64,000 nucleotides of DNA from Syncephalastrum monosporum B8922 (GCA_000697355.1 JNEN01001259.1:62001-126000), one strand, 5' to 3'; counted from the first letter of the stretch, positions 11,247 to 23,800 are shown. Program-made: numbers and translations. The notes: generated by a model not told the origin, from the letters alone.

Positions 11247-11605
11247 GTTGAAAAGGAAGGATTGCCTAGCTTGCCGGTCTGGTGAGTGTAATGATTGGAT
11301 GCGCCCCGTGCGTCCACCGCTGAGATTAAAATTTGCCCAAACCCGGACACTTCAAGTGCAGGCACCCATTTGATGTGTCTCAAGCGGCTCACGCCTCTCC
11401 CCACTGTCATTTGTAGTTGGTTGTACATTGTATATATAAGTGGAACAAAGTCGACTTTGACAGAACTGTTCATGTTCTGTACTTCCACTCCATCATCATG
11501 CATTGTGCATTTATGCTCTTGACTCCTCTTCTCCTTCAATACCACAACTTCTTCCTGTATTCGAAGGCTTTGCAAAAGACATATGGAAAGAATAAGTTTT
11601 CTTAT
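11247..11605. other. Intergenic region between RPS15 and the aldo-keto reductase gene
   Basis: Both neighbours are on the minus strand, so these 359 bp hold the RPS15 promoter and the 3' UTR of the reductase gene. No open frame with recognisable coding character was found. Confidence 0.6.
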
Positions 11606-12897
11606 TTAAGAGAACAAAGGAAGGTCGAAACCGTAGGAGTCAGGATCTACAGGAGATAGAAGGTTACATTACTTTCAATATCAAGAAGTAACCTCTTCGA
11701 TTGCATCGCTTACCATTGAAACGAAGCCCCAGATCAAGCTGGTCAATGGCCTTACGATCCTCGTCCGTGAGCGACCACGAAAAGACGTCCAGGTTCGAGC
11801 GCATGCGTTCGGCATGCACACTCTTTGGAATGACAGCAACGTCACGCTCGATAGCCCAGCGCAAGAGAACCTGACCCGTAGTTTTGCCGTGTTTCTTTGC
11901 GATACTCTCTACGCTTTCATGCTGCAACAAGGGCTTGGCCGTCTTGCCCTGTTCGGTCAACGCGATATAGGAGCCGGGCCCAAAGGACGAGTAGGCGGTA
12001 ATGTGGATCTCTTGCGCCTGCACCCACTCGACAAGGCGTTTTTGCGGCAGGTAGGGATGGTTCTCCACTGTATGAAACGCGATTTTTTTTATAGAATTAG
12101 TAGGAAGAAAATGCCAATGTGTATGCGCACGCACCTTGCAATGTAGCTGGCTTATACTTGCAGTAAGACAGAAGCTCGAGGATGGACTGAACATTGAAGT
12201 TCGAGACACCAATGTTACGCACAAGACCGTCGTCCACCAGTTTCTCCATCTCTGGCCAGGTCTGATGGATGGGTGAACGCTCGTATTCAAGCTTGTTGCT
12301 GCCGGGCTGGTACCAACCGGGTGGGTACGCCTTGTCGAACGGCACAAACTTGAGCGGTACCGGGACTATCCTCCTGTTAATTTTTTGGAAAAGAAGCGCC
12401 ATTTCAATCTACTCACAGTGGATGAGGAACAGGTCAATGTAGTCGAGGCCCAGCTCCTGACGCTGTTTCTCGAACGCTTCGCGGACGTGTTCCTTGCCAT
12501 GGAATGTGTTCCACAGCTTGGTCACAACTATGAGCGTGTGTCAGTCCCATACGACGGTCCTGGGCTTTTTTAATGAACACGGTCTTTCTGACTTACCAAA
12601 CAAGTCTTCGCGTTTGACCAGGCCGTCCTTGATAGCGCGCGCAATACCGCGACCAATCTCCTTTTCGTTTCCGTAATCGCATGCACCGTCGAATAGACGC
12701 TACCAAAGTCGAGATGCCGTGAGCCGGGAAGGCGGGTTTCAAAATAAATAAATAAAAAACAAGACACGTACATAGCCAACTTTAATGGCGTCATAGATAA
12801 TCTGCTCTGCATCCTGGGGGTCGACTTTCCAGCAGCCGAAGCCGACAAGAGGCATCTTATCGCCCGTGCGGTTGAGAGCAACGTAGTCACGCGACAT
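11606..12897 (-). CDS. NAD(P)H-dependent aldose (xylose) reductase, aldo-keto reductase family
   Basis: Exons 12897-12772, 12699-12597, 12527-12417, 12365-12135, 12067-11714 and 11646-11606 give 321 aa, typical for this family. The catalytic tetrad is complete: Asp46, Tyr51, Lys80 and His113 (in [15 protein letters not shown] and LIHFP). The cofactor loop is IPKS followed by R-x3-N, as in NADPH-preferring enzymes. The last exon supplies the ending [14 protein letters not shown], as in xylose reductases and Gcy1-type enzymes; without it the frame runs into intron sequence. It reduces aldehydes or aldoses such as xylose in the cytosol. The exact substrate cannot be read from sequence. Confidence 0.92.
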
Positions 12898-13459
12898 GGT
12901 GGTCAAGAAGTGATGGAATGGAAAGAAAGAGAAACAACAACGCGAGGACCGGGAAACGGGAGAGAAAAAACTGGAAAATCGCGTTTTACCCACGTACACA
13001 CACACACACGAAAGCATGATGCGGGCGCACACCCAAATAAAGATGACCAATGAAAGCGAACCAAGGGTGTTTCATGGGTTTGAAATAGTCAAGCGGGAAT
13101 AAAGCGAGTGTCGTACATTGCAGCATGCATGTTTGTTTGAAGAAATAGAAGAAATCATATAAAATGCATGAAAAATTTGAAATGACAGATGTGATTTGTG
13201 TCATGGAAGTCCCAGATAAATAAAGATACGTTTCAAGTGTCTTTTTATCGTTGGATACCTGAAATGGTGCAATGGATTTTCCATCGCGATAAGCCGAATG
13301 CCAAAAACCCAGTTCAACGAGTTGCAGATTGGCCCAAAAAATTGATCCCGACTCTTGTCCCGCATTTCATCATCACGCACGCGGCCCACACACACACAGA
13401 CAGAAGAAGAAAAAGTAGTGTCCTATTTTAGCAACTCTTTTTGTCTGCTTGGTGCAACC
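12898..13459. promoter_or_regulatory. Divergent intergenic region, reductase (-) and calmodulin-like gene (+)
   Basis: 562 bp separate two genes pointing apart. (CA)n tracts occur at about 12992-13008 and 13386-13400. No obvious TATA box or gene is seen. Confidence 0.5.
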
Positions 13460-14040
13460 ATGAGCCAACGAGGTGATATTACATCCGAGGAGCTTGAGTC
13501 GCTCAAGCAAGGTATCCACGCTATGTTCCTTTTTTCCGCCGGGCAGACTCTTTCTCACACGTGACATGATATATGACAGCCTTCAAACTATACGATCGCG
13601 ACGGTGATGGCGGCATCACCGCCTCCGAATTCGGCTCCATTCTCAAAAGTCTCAATGTTGCCACTCATCCCAAGGAGATTGAGTCTATAGTCGCGTCTGT
13701 TGACAGCAACAAGGACGGTAGCATCGATTTTGACGAGTTTGTGGTGGCCATGACGAAGCATATGCCGGGGCAACCGCGACAGCGGCAGTGCAGACGGGGC
13801 TCGTCGGCCCGCGTCAGCTTCCACGAGGACGACGAGCTGCTGCAGTGCTTTCAGGCGTTCGATAAAAATAACGACGGCTACATCAGCCAGAAGGAGCTGG
13901 AAGAGGTCATGTCCCGTCTCGGTGAAAACCTGACACCGCAAGAAATTGTTGATATGATGACGGAGGCCGATACCAACAAGGATGGCCAAATCGACTTTAA
14001 GGAATTTAAGAAACTGTGGCCCCCAGCGCAAGCACAATAA
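13460..14040 (+). CDS. Calmodulin-like protein with four EF-hands
   Basis: Exons 13460-13511 and 13580-14040 give 170 aa. All four calcium loops are canonical 12-residue EF-hand loops starting with Asp and ending with Glu (DRDGDGGITASE, DSNKDGSIDFDE, DKNNDGYISQKE, DTNKDGQIDFKE), so all should bind Ca2+. Compared with calmodulin (about 149 aa) the linker between hands 2 and 3 is longer and very basic (QRQCRRGSSARVSF), and there is a short tail. RRGS matches a basophilic kinase (PKA-type) site. The gene is probably a calmodulin paralogue or a centrin/troponin-like sensor, not the essential calmodulin; the role is inferred. Confidence 0.88.
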
Positions 14041-14281
14041 AATATTACTAATACATCCCAAACTGGTCCCCCGCGTAGGCGCTAGGTGGTAATAGAGCAC
14101 AACGTGGTAGCCCTGATTCGTGGGACGCCACCATGTTTCTCAGAGGCCATGGGTTGGCAAGTTCCGCGATTTTTTCCAAATGAAGTTTTCTGCGCATGGA
14201 TATAAACTTTAATAACTCCTCATGCGCCACCCGGCATCCTTCTTCCGGATTATCATCGCGTTACTTTCATAGTCGTACTCT
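14041..14281 (+). promoter_or_regulatory. Promoter of the phosphate transporter gene
   Basis: The 241 bp before the ATG contain one AACGTG (reverse of CACGTT) at about 14102-14107, the weaker core recognised by Pho4-type bHLH factors in yeast. A single hexamer is weak evidence; phosphate control is a hypothesis. Confidence 0.25.
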
Positions 14282-16249
14282 ATGTCTGAAGAACACTACG
14301 AAATCACTCATAATGCACCACTCAATGTACTCGACGACACCAAGAAGAATTTCACATGGCGTCAGGTGCGCACCTTGCTCATTAGCAGTACGGGCTTCTT
14401 TATGGATGCGTATGTATCTTCACTTGGAGGTTACATTTTTGTTCTGACTATAGTACTTTTATCAGCTACGATATTTTCATTATCAACCTGGTGACACCCA
14501 TGCTAGGCTACATTTATTACAAAGACGATAATAATAAGGTATCATGCGTCCCAAGACTCGAAAAATCTCAGACGTGCCTTTGCTAACCATTGAGTGGTTA
14601 CGAATATCAAGATGCCGAGCGGTATTCAAGGCCCGTTCAAAGGCATGGTATCCTTTGGTCAGTTATGTGGCCAGTTGACCTTTGGCTTCTTGGGCGATGC
14701 CTTTGGTCGAAAGGCCATCTATGGTCTTGAACTCGGGATCATCATCTTGGCTACCATCAACTGTTCTATATCGGCGTCGGCAGTCGTGGGCGTAGGTGCC
14801 GTCGGCTTTCTCGGTTTTTGGCGATTCTTCCTCGGTTTCGGTATCGGTGGAGACTATCCCATGTCCAGCACGGTGGCCTCAGAATGGGCCTCAGCAGGAC
14901 GGCGAGGACAGATGGTCTCACTTATCTTTGCCATGCAAGGTGTCGGGCAAGTCTGTGCCGCGCTCGTGACCATGATCCTTCTCGCTATTTTCAAGGGTGC
15001 TATCAACGCCAATGTAGACAACTTGGATTATGTCTGGCGTATCTGTATAGGCTTCGGCGCCATACCTGCTGTCCTAACCATCTACGGCCGTCTTACCTTG
15101 CCCGAGTCACCGCGCTACTCAATGAATGTCAAGCAGGACGAGGAGGCTGCTCGCGAAGCACTCGAAAAGACGGCACGCCACAGCCACAGAAAGGACCTAG
15201 AGAAAGACACAGACACGCATCCCGACACGGAGGAGGTCACTATGCCGACCAACAAGTCGATCCATGATGGTGAATCGCTTACCCGAAAGCAGACGGCGCC
15301 AAAGAAGACGCAAAAGCAAGTTCGTCAGGAAAACCTGAGGGATTTCCGTGTGGTAAGTTGCATCTCACCTGTCGATGCATGACGCGTTGATTTTAATACC
15401 CTATGATAGCATTTCGCGAAATGGAAGCATTTAAAGGTCTTACTCGGCTGCAGTCTCTGCTGGTTCTTTATGGACATCGCCTTCTACGGCACTAATCTCA
15501 ACCAAGCCGTCATTTTGAGTTTGATGGGATTTGCACCCGAAAACGCGGGTCCGTGGGAGACGCTATTCAAGCAGGCGCTCGGCAACCTGATTCTGTCACT
15601 GCTGGGTGCACTTCCCGGTTACTTTGTTACCGTATTTCTTATCGAGCGCATTGGACGTTTACCTATTCAGTACACCGGCTTCATCTTGGTCGGTGTTCTG
15701 TTCATCATCCTTGGCGCTGCATGGGATCCTATCCGCAATGCATCTGTGGCTTTGTTTATCGTCTTGTTCGCCATTGCTCAGGTAAGCCATATCAGCAAAG
15801 AAGACAGACGAGACACATGGACTCAAATGCCTTTATTATAGTTCTTTTTCAATTTTGGGCCAAACTCAACCACTTTTGTGCTTCCAGCCGAAGTGTTTCC
15901 TACACGTCATCGAGCAAAAGCGCACGGCATTTCATCCGCGTCGGGCAAGCTCGGTGCTATCATTGCTACATTTTGTTTCAACGTGCTGGCGGATGCGGGT
16001 GGCCCGCAAGGCGAGGGCACCTTTATCTGGGGCGTCCTTATCATCTTTGGCTGTCTGATGCTCATTTGTGTCTTCTTTACTCACTGGATTCCCGAGACGA
16101 TGGGCAAGAGTCTCGACTACTTTGAGGCACTGGATGAACAGCCTGTTCCCGGCCGCCATCCGTCGGTGACTTCGCTTTCAAAACACAGCGGGCCTCCACC
16201 TGAGGAGCCTGCTGTTCCTCTTGAGCGTTTCTCGCCCCGCACGCATTAA
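14282..16249 (+). CDS. PHO84: Inorganic phosphate:H+ symporter (PHO84-type, MFS)
   Basis: Exons 14282-14409, 14466-14538, 14612-15352, 15410-15781 and 15842-16249 give 573 aa with 12 predicted membrane segments and a long central cytosolic loop of charged residues. Signatures are FFMDAYDIFIIN in TM1, the MFS loop GDAFGRK and GIGGDYPMSSTVASEWA in TM4, all specific to the phosphate:H+ symporter family. The second half has FGPNSTTFVLPAEVFPTRHR. It imports phosphate across the plasma membrane. High affinity is likely by homology to Pho84 but cannot be proved here. Confidence 0.93.
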
Positions 16250-17235
16250 GATACTCAGTCTCATTATCATGTTTTTTGAATTCCCTTTTTCCCAACACAT
16301 TTGTACATTTTCCATTCTCGTAGGCTATATCAACGCAACGTTTTTCTTGTCAATATGTACATATTTCATTTCAATTCTACTACATGGAAAATATGTCTCG
16401 TTGCGATGATTTGCTATCTCAGCATTACTGATGCGATGCAGTGCAGTTTCAAAGACTAAACCATCGCCCATCCAGAACAAGGTGGACATACTATGCAGTT
16501 TATCACGGGTGCTGCGACATAACAACCATGCATACGATTCCTGTCCCGTCTATGTGTTGCATTTGCCTGATTGCTTCCTTTTTTCTTATTAGTTTCTGGC
16601 GCGCAAAAGCAGTAATGCTACGGAGGGTGCGTGCCTAGCCATATCGAGCGCCCTATGCTAGCTTCCCCACCAGGGTTCAGCTCGCGGTGTAAGAAGGCTC
16701 TTATTTTTCGGAGGAGAGCAAACATCGGTTTTGCATACTATTATCGCACTAACTTGGCGACATCTCATCCCTTGCTACACCATGATTTGCATCGCCTTGT
16801 GTGGGAAGAGCAAGAAGTAGTAAGCAGTTTTAAGGACGGAGGAGATCCGACGGTAATCTTTATGGTGGTGGGCGAAGGATACATCCGGTAAATGATCTTC
16901 CATCGTTTCAGAAGCACCCAATCCTCCCTCCAGATGGGACAAATACCAACAGTGGGGATGGTAGACGATAAATATATCTCTGGCGAGAGTCAGGAAGTCG
17001 ATGCTCGAATGTGTGTGTGTGCGTGTCTGTGCGCATGTGTGCCTGAGATCCCGGGAGCGGGGGTTGTGAGGTCGAAGCCACCGGAACCGGAAGGAAACTT
17101 TGACTGTCACACACAGACACAGACAGCATGGAGGGGGGAGGGGTTGAGTTTGGTTTGGAAGCTGTTCTCAAAAAAAAAAAAGTTGTCCATTCCACCCAAC
17201 CCAACCCAACCCAACCCAATCCTCCATTGTTGACC
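16250..17235. other. Intergenic region (986 bp) without a recognised gene
   Basis: Open frames here are short and look non-coding. The stretch contains PHO84 3' sequence, a (GT)n-like run at about 17011-17040 and, next to the next gene, an A tract and a (CCCAA)5 repeat. A feature transcribed without an open frame cannot be excluded. Confidence 0.6.
17195..17219 (+). repeat. (CCCAA)5 perfect tandem repeat in a 5' leader
   Basis: Five exact copies of CCCAA end 16 bp before the start codon of the holocytochrome c synthase gene. It resembles telomere-type C-rich repeats but lacks the usual T of CCCTAA and is far too short to be a telomere. Confidence 0.85.
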
Positions 17236-18051
17236 ATGAGCAACCCTCCGCCGGAGTGTCCTATGCACAAGAAGGAAGAGCCGAAGCCTGCTCCTCCACC
17301 GGAATGTCCTATGCACCAGAAGGAAGAGAAGCCTGCACCGCCGCCGTCGTGCCCGATGCATAACAAGGAAGACGAGCTCAACCAACGCAACATGATGCCC
17401 AACTTGACCCAGGAGCAGCAGACCGACCAAACCGTGGAGCTGCCCACCGAGCGAGTGATTTCTTCCATACCCAAGGACAACTCATATGCCCAAAAGTGGG
17501 AGTATCCGAGTCCGCAGCAGTTTTACAATGCGCTACGACGCAAGGGCTGGGAGACGCCGGAGGAGCACGTCGAGACGATGGTCGATATCCACAACTTTCT
17601 GAACGAGGAGGCCTGGGACCAGGTCTTGAAGTGGGAGAACATGCGCGCTTGGTAAGTCGTCGGGAGGCTATGGCGCCCTTGGGGTTGACTCATGACGTCT
17701 GTACGTTTGAATAGTCCTTGTGACGAAGATCCGTACTTGGTCCGGTTACAAGGTCGTCCGAAGGATCTGAGCCCAAAGGCCTGGTGGCATTCGCTTTGGG
17801 GCTCTCCGCGTCCTTTTGATCGCCACGATTGGTACATCGGTCGCTGTGGTCAGGAGCGTCGCTATGTCATCGATTATTATGAGGGTGCCGAAGAAACGCC
17901 GGGTGTGCCCGTCTTCTTCTTGGACGTGCGTCCTGCACTCGATGATGCTGGCAGTATCTTCTGCAGAGCCAAGGCAGCTGCGCAGGACAAGTGGGCCGAA
18001 TGGTTTTCCTCAAAGAAGGAGGACGGCAGCCCCAGCAGCAGCACGGCATAA
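17236..18051 (+). CDS. CYC3: Holocytochrome c synthase (cytochrome c heme lyase)
   Basis: Exons 17236-17651 and 17715-18051 give 250 aa. The enzyme attaches heme covalently to apocytochrome c in the mitochondrial intermembrane space. The N-terminus has three Cys-Pro-Met-His heme-regulatory motifs (Cys8, Cys24, Cys39) separated by P/K/E-rich spacers; most family members have one or two. The synthase domain includes WEYPSPQQFYNALRRKGW and the heme-ligand motif FDRHDW with its invariant His, then RCGQERRYVIDYY. Whether it serves cytochrome c, c1 or both is not clear; fungi may have separate enzymes. Confidence 0.95.
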
Positions 18052-18340
18052 ACATATCATTCTTGCGCTTCCTCATTCCCTCTTTTACATAGACTTGCCC
18101 CTTACACTTCCACTCACCCACCAGCACACGCACAGACCCACTCTCTTTCTTCTGAAGGCATATTGTCAGCCGAGGATAGTCTTTCAATCATGTATCCGCC
18201 TTTTTCATTCACCATTGTCTTTTTATAAACGAAACATCACACATTTACCATTCCTATTTTCATTACTGCTGGGCTAAATCTTTTTTTATTTCTCGGCTTC
18301 TTTTTTTTTTTTCTTTGGGTTCCCTTCCTTCGCTAACACC

Positions 18341-19453
18341 ATGAATCTCGAGATCCTGTCACCTGTACCCACCAATCTAAAGACCAAGTCAACTTCGATG
18401 GACGTTGACAAAGAAGACGTTCATCTAGTCAACCCTGGCGAAACGATCACGAGCGATCAACAGTTCATGCGGTAAGGCCAAGCATCAACAAAAGATCCAG
18501 CGAGCCAGCAAAAGACGAGCAGCAGGAGCTGATAACACGGTGTTCTGTGTAGAGGTCATGGTACCTATGCCGATACAGAAGGCGAGGTGGTGTCTGCTGT
18601 GGCGGGTGCGGTGGAACGCGTGAACAAGCTGCTTTCCGTACGACCCCTCAAGACGCGATACACACCAGAAATTGGCGACGTCGTTGTCGGTCGTGTCACT
18701 GAAGTAAATATAAAGAGACACTTCCATGTTTGATGGATGAAGCGTCTCACTGTATACCAACAGGTTGCGATGAAACGGTGGAAAATTGATACAAACTCAC
18801 GGCAAGATGCCATGCTCCTCCTCAGTTCGATTAACCTTCCTGGTGGCGTGCAGCGACGGAAAAACGAGACGGACGAGCTGCAGATGCGTGAATTCTTCTC
18901 CGAGGGTGATGTGCTGGTGGCCGAAGTACAAAGCTTCTACAGTGACGGTGCGATGGGTCTGCACACGCGTGGTTTCAAGGTGTGCAAGCTGAGAAACGGC
19001 TCCTTCGTGGCTGTCCCTCCTGCACTCGTCCAGCGCTGCAAATCCCAGTTCCACACTCTCCCTTGTGGCGTCGACGTCATCCTGGGTTTAAACGGCTACA
19101 TCTGGGTCAGCAAAAAGTTGCAGAACCTTGCCACTGAAGGTGAAGTCGATGCGCAGGTCATGTACAGCGCGCAGAACGACCCCATCTTGCCCGAGGAGCG
19201 CCAGACGATCGCCCGCGTCTGCAACGTCATCTCAGCCCTCGCTCGCCAATACATGCACATCAACGATACCGTCATTGTTTACGCTTATGAAGGTAAGCAT
19301 ACTATTGAAAGCGGTCTGTCCAACAGAGATAGGGATATTAATGCAAATAATGTTGATTTAGCCTCCCTTGCCTATTCAATCAAAGAGCTCCTCACCCTTA
19401 AAGTCATTGAAGCCATTACTACCGAAGCCAGTGCACGGATGCGCATGCCATAA
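18341..19453 (+). CDS. RRP4: RNA exosome cap subunit Rrp4
   Basis: Exons 18341-18471, 18553-18703, 18764-19292 and 19362-19453 give 300 aa. Rrp4 is one of three S1/KH cap proteins that guide RNA into the exosome core in nucleus and cytosol. Visible parts: the N-terminal domain with LVNPGETITSD and RGHGTY, the S1 domain beginning at GDVVVGRVTE, and the KH domain with GLNGYIWVSKK (a GxNG variant) and a basic end. The length is normal for Rrp4. Splice phases agree at all three introns. Confidence 0.95.
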
Positions 19454-20825
19454 TATCATATCATCATCCTTTATTTCACCCATTGACTCATTATTAAACA
19501 TGTACAGTTCGCCTTATCGGTACAAACGGTCGATTCAAATATCTGGCCCGAGTAGCTGTCAGATCGGTGGTTTGGACTTTTAAAGTGATAGTCATCTCAA
19601 TTTTTACGTTGCTTTCTGTTATTCTGTCCCTGTATGGGGGTATGGGGGTCTACAAAAGACCCACAAGACCGTAAATAATGAAAGCGACAACGGTTATAGC
19701 AAATGGTCGCCGGGTTGAAACGCATAAATGCATCAGCATCTGTAAATATTCCTGCGAACATTGCCGAGTATTTGAGACGCTCTAGACACTATTATTTGGG
19801 AAATATTGTAATACCGGCTCCTGGTCAGCTACCCCATGCCTGTGATCAAGGACCATATGTAATTGGTGTGACAGCCAGAGGCTCGACTCGACGGTCCGAT
19901 GTCCGTCATTATAATCGATATCATCGGCTAGGCTGTCATGACACCGAGCGTACAAATGCAGCATGCTGGAGTCTCTCGTCTAAACACGCTCACCCTCAAA
20001 TACAATTACTACTACAATCAATCTTTCCGTTCAGCTCCTACTCCTGTGTCAGGATATCCCATCTACGACCCTTTTCACAACTATAACCCCCCCCCCTAGC
20101 ATCGTTTGCTTGATATGGACCCATGCTTAGCAGCTGATTGAGATGGCCTATCTTTAAAGCGTTTCATCTTTGCATATTCAACCTTTCAGCTTCAGATAAC
20201 CCCAATCATACATTCCTGACCTGCGCACAGCGATTGAGAATGACATGAAACCTGGAGTACCTAGGTTATACCAGAGTTCGCCTGAAGACAGAACCTTTTC
20301 TTTGTCGATTCAGTTCAGCTTTTGCCGATTCAGTTCAGCTTTTGCCGTTTTCGTTCAGCTTTTGCCGTTTTCGTTCAGCTTTCATGAAGTTGCCGAAATT
20401 ATGCAGCGGGTTTCCTGCGCATTGGCCTCACAGATGCACCCAATTCTTTTCTTGGAGCTCCAAGGCCGCTGTAATGGATTATCCGAGAAGCAGCCCAGTG
20501 ACTGCATACAGGACCTCTCCTTATATATCATCTAAGAAGTTGTTCAAGTCTTCTCATAAGAATATAGCTGGGGATCAGAGATTGCATGGATAAAAAGTAG
20601 TATTTTGCATCATCCTAGACACTTTGAAAGAAAAGAGAAAGAGAAGAGAGATAAAGGGCAGACAAGAAGTTCATTGTTTTAATAGATAAGAAGGGAAAAA
20701 AAGGGATGAGGGTACCTGAACTCCTGAGTGGGCTCGTGCCTGTCCGCGTGCTAGCGGGAGTATATGTGTGTACATGTGTACATGTGTGTGTGTTTTGTGT
20801 GTGTTTTTGTTATAAATATGTAAAT
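19454..20825. other. Intergenic region (1.37 kb) without a recognised gene
   Basis: The stretch is AT-richer than the flanking genes. It holds a 20-bp tandem repeat at 20307-20386 and a polypurine run at about 20627-20705. Open frames are short and low-complexity, and none resembles a known protein. It may include the far promoter or untranslated 5' exons of the sterol glucosyltransferase gene. Confidence 0.55.
20307..20386. repeat. 20-bp tandem repeat, four copies
   Basis: Units start at 20307, 20327, 20347 and 20367. The shared core is GTTCAGCTTTTGCC; copies 1-2 begin GATTCA and copies 3-4 begin GTTTTC, and the last copy is degenerate at its end. Pairwise similarity by type suggests two rounds of duplication. 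Confidence 0.85.
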
Positions 20826-23800
20826 ATGCTGTGGGGTCAAGCGCCGCCACTGAATCAGGCGCTGATAAATTTTCATTTTGGAGGCAATATCATTTCATCG
20901 GGGGCGAAATCCCTTCTGCTGCATGATTTTGCTATGGATTCAGGAAACCACAACGTCCTACAGTTCGTATCCGCAGCAGCACAAGCAGTAAGCCATACTC
21001 CAGTCCTCATTCACTCATCGGTCTCATCCTGATCCGATTCTGGCCTTGTCATTTAGTTAGACGCTCAGGAGCAAGCCGATTTCTATACCCAAGATGCTCT
21101 CCACGGTAAAGATCCAGCCCCCCACCCCCCCGCCGTTCTCTTTCTCCTCTTCCTTTGTCTACTGATCGCCAAGCGCAGAGTGAGAATGAGACCCGGCACC
21201 AATCTATGCGCGTATATATTCACTGACTGTAAACAATGCACAGACCAACCTAACTGGGAATCTCCCCAAGCGTCGACAACCTTTGACAATGACAACCACG
21301 ATGGCCGCCCAGCATCGATAAAGGAGATGCTTGCTGAGGCCACCGGTGACGATTACCTCGATAGTTTTCATGCTGACCAGTCACTTGCCCCTTCACGCTC
21401 TCTGCACGACGCCTTTCCTCCTACTGCTAACGCTACTGCCGCAACTACTTCTACTGCTACTGCTGCTACTGCTGCTCCTGCTCCTGCTATTACCACTACA
21501 ACACATACAGATACTCCCACAACCCACAGCACAGCCGAGAAAGTCCAGATTCTCTTTGGTCTGAACGAAGAGCTCATTGATGGTATGTCATCGGTTTCCT
21601 ATTCGTCACTCATACTTACGACGAGTATTTTTGCAAATACTATTTTCGCATAGAATGGCCGTGCTGCATTGTGCGGTCTGCCATTGTGCCTGGATATCTT
21701 TATCTTATGGAATCACATCTCTGCTTTTATGCCATGCTACCTCAGCATCAGGTATGCCGTGGACTTCTATGGAGAAACGTCTCATCTCAATATATCATAT
21801 CATTCATAGCACCGGAAAACAGGCTATCTCCTGGTCAAGACGACGGGCAATCTCAATACAAGCTTCGAGCGCTGCTACTTTGACCTCAAGGATGATGTGC
21901 TCGCGTGGTACGAGAGCGCCACCGATACATACTCGCCCATGGGGAAGATCGACCTGAAAGATACGCTTGCCGTCCGTCTCTCTCAAAAGCGGGAACACGG
22001 ATTCAAGATCATTACTCGCACAAAAACATGGCACCTTCAAGCCGACACGAAGGCTGCCGTCATAGAATGGTAAACGAAAATAGAATGGTAAAGTGCGGTT
22101 ACCGGCTGTCATGGTTAAACGTGATCGTGTATATAGGACGAACGTGGTCAAAAAAGCTATCTTCAAAGCCAATAATACCGGAAACAGCCTTAAATTATGT
22201 CTGCCCTTCGCCAGCATGATCGATATAGAGCAGACCGAGCCTTTTGAATTCCAGCAGTTTCTCCAAATCCGGGCGGTTGGCATTGACGACAGTTTTGTCA
22301 TGGATGAGGTAAGCGAACGAACACAATTTTCCCCGGTATAGAAACCAACACAGAGACGCCCCTTTTGCTCAGTACTACTTTGCGTACTTTGCCGACATCA
22401 AACAAACATTCACGCGCCTCCGCGAGGCATGGGAAAGCTCACAACAAGAGCTGAAACAATCCACGCTGTCACCGACACCGCTTTCCGAATCCGACTCCCT
22501 CTCCATATCTGATCTCTATGATACGAATGCACAGCCCATCACAATTCAAGCACGTAACACCACCTCCTTCCAGGACAGTTCAGACCCCACCGCCACGATC
22601 GATGTGCATGATTCCTCTGACGACGACGAGGAAGCCGTGGTAGGCTGGCTAGACGGCAAACGGCGCTCGGGCATGAAGCTTGTCTATGGCTTGCTGGGTG
22701 GTAAAAATGTCGGGAGCGCCGCCACCGTGTACCGCAGGGAGCCTGAAGAAGAAGATGACGAGCTCGAGGACGGGTTTGAGGCAGATGGAGACATATCTGT
22801 GGCGAAACAAGTGCGCGAGGGTATCTCTTTTCCGCATGAGGATCCTATTGATGAGCGCACCCTCTTCAATTTCAAGAAATACTTTGTGCTTCCCGAAACA
22901 GAGACGCTTCATGCTGGTACGTTGATGATCCGCTACACTCTGAGTGCAGCATCACTGATAAACAACTTTGCCATCATGGGATACGCAGTTTTCCGTTGCT
23001 CATTAATGAAGACACTCCCCTGCTATGGCAAGCTCTACATCTCATCTCAGCACGTCTCATTCAACTCAAAGGGCTTTGCGACCAATGCAAAGGTGATTGT
23101 TCCTTTCAGCGACATCTTACGGATACAAAAGATTAGGAGCCGTGGTTATATTTTCCATGCACTGAGCATCTTGACCCAAAACAAAAAAGAGGTAAGAAAT
23201 TGAAGGAGGGGGGAAGATTTGGCATGGCATAGGAGAGGCTGACGCGATAGATAGGTCTTTCTCGAATTCTCATCGGTTGCGAAACGAAATAGCTGTTTCG
23301 CACGTCTATTTTTGCAGTACAAATGGAGCCAAGAAAAGAAGCCCAACCCAGAGCAAGAGCAGCAGCAAGTATCAGCTTATGATATATCAACTGCCAGGCT
23401 AACCAGGACTATTAGAGATATGCGTGATTGGGAAGCCCGGCTACTTGAAGAGGAACATACAGACACACTGGGTCCTATTGTACCACCCTCACAAATGGGT
23501 ATGTCGCTCATGATTCAATCGTTATGCATTATCTTGACGCTAGAAAATTAGGTCTCCCCGTGCTAACAACAACTTCGGGTGAACCGCCCGTCTACAAAGC
23601 ACCTGAGAAGTCCCTCCATTTCACTTGTATCACCATCGGAACGCGCGGCGATGTGCAGCCTTACATTGCGCTTTGCAAAGGTCTGCAGAAAGAAGGCCAT
23701 CGGTGCCGTATTGCGACCCATGACGAGTTCAAGGATTGGATTGAGCAGCATGGTATCGAGTTTCGTACCGTCGGCGGTGACCCCAGCGAACTCATGGTAA

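Noticed and set aside
17195..17219. Interstitial telomere
   Set aside because: Only five CCCAA units without the T of the fungal telomere repeat, in the leader of a normal gene.
16892..17233. Plus-strand 113-residue frame upstream of holocytochrome c synthase
   Set aside because: Low-complexity Cys/Val and Pro/Asn-Pro runs derive from (GT)n and (CCCAA)n simple repeats.
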